Shown here in pieces: positions 58,667-64,000 of a stretch of 64,000 bases of DNA. This DNA is from Atriophallophorus winterbourni (Eukaryota; Platyhelminthes; Trematoda; Plagiorchiida; Microphallidae). Where the stretch lies: contig JACCGJ010018272.1 of assembly GCA_013407085.1 (NCBI GenBank), forward strand, positions 100,790 to 164,789. The letters are read 5' to 3'. Below the pieces are notes generated by a model. That model did no database searches. It worked only from the letters and a program-made list of their open reading frames with translations, and was not told where the DNA came from. Positions within the stretch are counted from its first letter, which is position 1. Each line of letters begins with the position of its first letter. Made by a program: the position numbers and the translations under genes.

Positions 58667-58955
58667 CGACCAACTTGTTCAATTACATGAGCGGACACTC
58701 ATGTAGACTGGGTTTGGACCGATGACCATTAACAAAAATTATCATCTGCATGTGTTTACCAGTCTACGTGAGTGTGGGTTCATTTGATTGAACAAGTTGG
58801 TCGAACCAGCCTTAACCAACAGTGACATACTAGCGCAACTTGTTTACCATTCTTATACTGTTTCATGCGCATGCGGATCCTGATCCTACTGTCCCTATCT
58901 GATGAGTGCAAACACCACGAAACCGGTCGTGGAGTGTGTGTGATGGAACTGCATG
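58667..58955 (+). repeat. Most complete CCGG-type hammerhead repeat unit
   Basis: Order: inverted repeat arm 58667-58711, 47-nt loop, second arm 58759-58803, then AACAGTGACATACTAGCGCA, CTTGTTTACCATTCTTATAC, the GCATGCGGATCC box, the hammerhead core (58899-58928) and a closing GTGTGTGATGGAACTGCATG. Parts of this order recur at 16450-16640 (minus), 43510-43630, 48120-50000 and 61450-61560. Confidence 0.7.
58885..58945 (+). ncRNA. Hammerhead ribozyme motif, best core
   Basis: CTGATGA 58899-58905, stem II GTG/CAC (58906-58908, 58916-58918), GAAA 58919-58922, CCGG 58923-58926, then TC; cleavage would fall after 58928. Stem I: CCCTAT against GTGGAG, with two G-U pairs and one mismatch. All core nucleotides are conserved. 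CCGG is self-complementary with no loop, so stem III can form only in a dimer, as described for other minimal hammerheads. Confidence 0.8.
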
Positions 58956-60029
58956 CAAATGAGCTTTTTTTCAAAAAAGGCTTATATTTTCTAGGCAAAC
59001 AAACAATCACAACGGTGAACCTCAACGTGTCTGTCCCGGTTGTCACTTCGATCTAATTTGTCAGTCAATTACGTGCCAACCGGGACACTTCAAGCCCTCG
59101 CCACGAGGGCTCGTTTGACCGATATTGACAAATTGCGTACCGTTCGATTGCGGCTGACTTTGCACGTTTTCTCATACGCATACTTCCCACGATATTGTCA
59201 CACGTACCGTTCGAAGGCAATCAATACGAAACCTAAAATATTACGAGTTCGCAATTGGTCAAACTTTTCGGCGCTTCATGTTGTAGTTTTGTGTCGCAAG
59301 GTCTCTACCTTCATTCTCTACATCATTCGAAAGCTCGTGATTACCGCTCATCGGTAATGCACTTCATAGTATCACACTCAATCTCTCTTCAAAAGTCTCG
59401 TCAAAAATGTCAGGCAGCTCGTTCGTGGCCATTTACACCTTCTTCGCACGATCGATAAACAGGATTGACCACGACATATTGTCCATTCACCACAGATTCT
59501 TTGTTTGGTCACATCACCAGTGTAGCCAGTCGGGGTAGAAAGAGGCCGGAAATCAATACGCCAGGTCATTTCAGGTCAACAATGCTGGCGCATAAGATCT
59601 GCTTATCGTTCGAAATCGCAAATGCACTTCGTACCTTCACAATATCATCAAGCAAAATAGCCGCGATAATGAAAATATCAATTTATAATTGTAACCGGTT
59701 AACAGCATATTAAAGGTGGATTAAAATCACAACAATACGTATCGGGTGATCCGACGCAGTGTTCGATTAGATGAATTACGCTTGAATTTGCACTGATTCT
59801 AGCCCGAAGAGTGAATTCAATATATTAAAAATCCGCAATTGCATGCTTTCCATTCTCACACACTTACTCCGATCACTGTGCATGTTCGCACACCTCAAGT
59901 ACGTTCAGAGTCTGCATGTCTTGAAACGTTGAAAAATATACTAAATTAATTGAAATTGCAAGCCATTTCTGGATGAGGGTGGCACATATGAATATGGTTA
60001 AACACATAGTTTTAAACAAAAATTACATA
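58956..60029. other. Unassigned, includes a GC-richer block 59040-59650
   Basis: The block 59040-59650 looks like decayed coding sequence, with overlapping frames of 60-105 codons on both strands, but no family is recognised. It could be an old retroelement. Confidence 0.35.
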
Positions 60030-60115
60030 CATTTCTATCAAACACATAAACTACGTGACCGGTTTAGTGTGTTCTGCACTCATCAAGTAAGGACAGTACG
60101 ATCAATTTCCAAATG
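60030..60115 (-). ncRNA. Hammerhead ribozyme motif, degraded CCGG-type
   Basis: Minus strand: TTGATGA (60086-60080), GTG...CAC, TAAA in place of GAAA, CCGG (60062-60059), TC. Upstream GTACTGTCCTTAC matches other copies. Two core changes, so inactive. Confidence 0.6.
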
Positions 60116-62269
60116 GTTTGAAACACTCAGGGAATTTCACTGAATGATGAAGCTAATTGCTCCTGCATTGTTTAATGCTGTGGGTTAATAAAGGGACGGT
60201 ACAAATTGTTGCCAAGGAGACCACTCAGAAAGTTATTTAACCAACGTAAGCAAAGTTATGAAAACACGTGCGTAAAAGTACGATAAGCTAGTAATGATTA
60301 CGCGAAATTTGTATTCAAATAGCATCATTATACGTTGGTGTTCACTGAACAACACTATTTCTTCAAAGAAAGCCACTAAACTATCTCGGACCAGGTATCG
60401 AAGATAAATTATGGCTATATTATTGACTTGATAGCAAATGCTGAACTTTTGGTAGGATCAGAACGAACGAATGAATTTGATAATAAGAATAACTAATGTC
60501 CGAAAACTGGCATAATGAAAGATGCTTTGTAATCCAGTGCTTATCTTCTAGTATATGGGATGTTCACCCAGTCATATATTTCGTGTTTGAGCAGTCATAT
60601 CTTACCGTTGAGCAATTTGTTCCGCTTTATAACAAGTGAATATGTAAAATGAGTTATGAGTTGAGTTATTTCACGCACTGATCGATTAATGGCATATAAG
60701 CGATTTTTCTATGTTTAAAAATACGCACAAATTTTATTTGAAATTTTTATGTATATTTTGAATTAAATGTGCATATTTTTCGACAAAAATAGATTACCCC
60801 AATCTACGTCTCCTTCTTAGATAAACATTTCCGATTGTTGAACGAAATTCCGTTTTCAAACTGACATATTTATCTCCAAGTTCTTGATACACGATGACTT
60901 CCCACACTGGCGAGTCAAACGTGGCCTTGTCAAAGCAAGATAAATTTACTTTTCAAATTAAATTTGAATTGATAAGAAAAATACGACGCAGCGATGTTTG
61001 GTACGGTGAGATAAATAAAAAATTATTAATATCTTTCAATAAAATGAATGGAATGAATGGAATATAAAACCTGAATTTAGAAAACTACAAAGTATCTGAG
61101 TATTAAAATTGAGATCAGGTAATTAAATGGGCTGAAATCATTTGGAAATTATAGATAACAAGGAAATAATGTATTATGGCCTCCAATAAGGTACAATGAA
61201 TTTGCTGAAATTGTGTACTAAATATCAGTGATAAATCAGACCTTATCAAAGCAAATTCAGAATCGAATTCGTGAAATATTCTATAAAATTATAGTGAATT
61301 TTCAATTTGCATATGAGAAATTCAGGTTGAACCAACGGAACAAACGGAACACTTTAAATACAAATTCCTGCGTGTTTTATCTGAATTACATTGCTCTATA
61401 GAAGAATGGGATACAAGTAGCGCTTTTATGCCACTGCTGGGATAAGGACGGTGCGACCAACTTGTTCTATCATGTGTATCCAAATACATGTAGTTGTGTA
61501 AAACTATAATGATTAAAAAATGGGGCACATGTGATCAAACACATATCCAACAGTGATACACACGCAATTCTTAATTACCGTTATTTCACTCAATCCAGTC
61601 CTGTGGATCATGACAAAATTCGCATTTAAACGCGCGCCATCGCGGAAAGCGTTAAGGGTCACGTTGTCGGTCATTGTAACAAATTTCGTGAGAGTCGACG
61701 CACCTATGTCGCTGTTTTTTATCGATCGGTGGCTATCAGTGGGATGAAAACAATTGGATGTGGTTTTAATGCGGCCCAGCAGACAAAAAGCGTACAACTT
61801 TAAGCAAAGCCATGTCGCTTCGAGAGTACAACAGAGTTGAAATAACTACCGATCGATTCGAAATAACGATGAAACTTTCCGACGGAATTCGAGGGGTTAC
61901 TAGAGCGGTTGTGTGCCTAGTTATATTTTTGCGAATTTTTTTCAGAATGTAACTAAATAATACCAAAGATTAGACAGCAAATTATTGGAATCATTTAACC
62001 TCGTTAACTTCGTGTTGATTAAAGTATTCTCAAAACTTGTGTGATTGCGGATATTGACTTTTATTTCTAGAAACTCATCATCTGGCACGCATCTTAGCGT
62101 CTGAATATCAAGTGTATGACACAGCAGAACTGTTTCTACTAGCAAAGGAAGGGGTGAATGAATATGACTAGTGACGTGAAGCCATTTCGTTTGCCTCGGT
62201 GGAGGTTTCAAGTTCATAAAAGACTGTCATCGAAGGTAAGGAAAAGCAGTATTCTAAATCTTCCCTGCA
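60116..62269. other. No gene recognised; repeat flank at 61450-61560
   Basis: AT-rich. 61455-61560 has ACCAACTTGTTCTATCATG and CACATGTGATCAAACACATA, resembling hammerhead repeat flanks without a core. Otherwise short frames only. Confidence 0.4.
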
Positions 62270-62810
62270 TCGGTGTTTATATCCGCTGAGGAATGGATGG
62301 TGGTGATCGCCTTGACAGTGCTGCGTTCAAACGTTCAAATATAAGGCTTAATGCTATGCCGCAGTAAATCTACATTGTTAATCGCTACATTGTGACCAGT
62401 GTCCAACACATGTTCAGCTAATACTGAGTCATTGATTAATGCCAGATACGTGATCTCATCTGGTGGACGGTTCTTAATGCGTGTGAAATTCCCTGGCAGT
62501 TGGTCCGATGTACCCACCGGAACACTGCATTCTTTACAGGAAATTCGTAGAGCTTTCTAAAGGTAATTTATCCTTGAAGTGCACTAAAAACGAATGAAGT
62601 GTTCTACATTTCTTTTATGTTGACCGAATTAAGGCTGCGTTCAAAATTCTGTTAATTGTTTCGGATACCCGTTTAACACAGGTTATACATACCGTAGCAC
62701 ACCAATTTTTCTCTGTTTAACGTGTTGGGTGTTTTGCCCGGGTTAATTGGCGTTTTACAAAAATCTTAGCACAGCAGTAGTCTATGAGTCGTTGGCTGGC
62801 TTCTCGATGA
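62270..62810 (-). mobile_element. Penelope-like element remnant, endonuclease end
   Basis: Minus frame 62517-62335: GNFTRIKNRPPDE, then INDSVLAEHVLDTGHNVAI, the same endonuclease C-terminal motif as at 35640 (SDSALTKHVLDTGHSV). Upstream (62780-62560) are decayed RT-end and GIY-YIG regions. Frames are broken. Confidence 0.75.
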
Positions 62811-63639
62811 GATTAGATATATCCGACCATCACTGGGCTGATCAGATGAAACTCGTCTCAATGTAACCGATTTCGCAACATTTTATTCAATTATTAAGAA
62901 TTATGGAAGACTTTTAATGATATTAGATCGAACATTAGTGTTATATATCATTGATGATCGGTCTAAACTCATTATGGCATTTCATGGTTTATAGGTCGCA
63001 AAGTAATAATCGTGATTTGTTGAATAATTCAATAGCCTTTGGATTTTTTGACTGAAAATCTCGCCTCCGTAAATGAATCTTTTAGCGAAGACATTCAGGT
63101 GATTATGAAAAATTGCTCCTCTTGAGACGTGTACACGGAACTCCCACAAAGTTGTACATCATTCATGGATCACTCCGAATAACACGTTCTCATTTCAGTC
63201 ACCATAGCAACCATAACAGTGATTGATGGTAGTAATAATTTATTAACTTGCATAATTAGGTTAAACTAATTAACATGTAGAAGTTACAGTCTGTAAACTT
63301 TTTAAATAAATTTAACTGTTATGGAGTGTTTTGTTTACATAATTTTAAGTTTCGGTTGGGATTTTGGCCACCGGGTACGATAGATTCAGGCTAATGTTTA
63401 AAAATCATTTTTAAACGAATAAATGGACTTTTAAAATATTTGATGTCGAAAAGGCAGAAGACAAATGATGAAAGTTATTTGTTCAACATCTTAGATTCAA
63501 TCATGTATGATGACAACATTCACTCGGGCTTATAACTGCTAGCTCGTAGTGAATATTCTTTCATGTAAAAATATAACTGCATTCTGTAAACCATCCCCTT
63601 AAACACTTGCTAAAGCCCAATGACCTTACTAGAACACGA
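62811..63639. other. No feature recognised
   Basis: AT-rich, short frames only. Confidence 0.4.
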
Positions 63640-63885
63640 ACACATTCAAAGGCTTTAATCATTTCGCATTCTCGATCGGAATTTGTTGAGGTTTTCGATT
63701 CCAAAATCGATGAGTTTATGACGAACCATGCGGTATACGAATGTCCCTATTGATTTTTGAGATATTTTATAATTTTTATATATTTTTATATGTTACATAT
63801 ACCTTGTCATCATATGGTTATTGTTAAGCTTAATGCTTTTTCTACCAGACAATTTTCTGAGTTCTGAGTTCTGACTTCTGATAAT
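63640..63885 (+). mobile_element. CR1-like 3' end
   Basis: Matches 24630-24860 (ACCATGCGGTATACGAATG-like block, TTGATTTTTGAGATATTTTA) and closes with TCTGAGTTCTGAGTTCTGAC, a GAGTTCT-type tail. Confidence 0.6.
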
Positions 63886-64000
63886 CATGTAGCGTCATGT
63901 ACAGTCGAATCGAATACTCATCGTGACTTAATATCCAGGTGCTGTCTAATCGTATCGCGACCAATATGTTTTCAAATATCGAATCAATGTTTCGACGCTG

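Noticed and set aside
59040..59713. Overlapping 60-105-codon frames as a conserved gene
   Set aside because: Frames overlap on both strands without any family signature. Kept only as possible decayed coding sequence.

Overview
The window looks like a piece of a flatworm chromosome, most likely from a digenean trematode (schistosome or fluke). The evidence is a coding sequence cut into small exons by kilobase introns with GT/AG borders, a dense mixture of CR1-like and RTE-like non-LTR retrotransposons and Penelope-like elements, and tRNA-like SINEs carrying a hammerhead ribozyme as the schistosome Sm-alpha family does. The species cannot be named from the sequence. There is no prokaryotic gene, rRNA, CRISPR array or intact canonical tRNA.

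Left part (0.9-18.9 kb, minus strand): eight exons form one continuous reading frame for a neuroglian/L1CAM-type neural cell adhesion molecule. In gene order they are the end of the last Ig domain (18875-18661), FnIII-1 and the start of FnIII-2 (17218-16692), FnIII-2 (16228-16043), the end of FnIII-2 and start of FnIII-3 (9746-9480), the end of FnIII-3 (9198-8996), the start of FnIII-4 (8325-8195), the end of FnIII-4 (3198-2986), and FnIII-5 plus the start of another FnIII (1413-869). Intron phases agree at all seven junctions. The gene runs off the left edge past a roughly 630-bp TATC microsatellite, and its upstream Ig exons were not found. A nearly intact CR1-like retrotransposon (about 10.0-14.85 kb) sits in one intron.

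Middle part (19-43 kb): mostly transposon debris. It holds CR1 fragments on both strands, RTE-like tails, three Sm-alpha-like SINE pieces (24.9-25.66 kb), a Penelope-like element split by a CR1 insertion (35.2-37 kb), and a broken inverted copy of the FnIII-2 exon (34.67-35.10 kb).

Right part (43-64 kb): two plus-strand exons (43764-44021, 45640-45935) encode an FnIII domain, a transmembrane helix and a short tail ending in a stop, and they lie between two inverted arms of about 1.07 kb. Further right are a hammerhead-bearing repeat array (48.1-50 kb), a CR1 element nested inside another CR1 (52.2-57.6 kb), more hammerhead repeats and another Penelope-like remnant (62.3-62.8 kb).

The most interesting signal is a dispersed repeat with a minimal type I hammerhead motif: conserved CTGATGA, a GTGC/GCAC stem II, GAAA, and a very short CCGG stem III before the cleavage triplet. 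About eight recognisable cores occur across the window on both strands, separate from the Sm-alpha-like SINEs and in the same neighbourhoods as Penelope-like remnants, whose relatives are known to carry such ribozymes.
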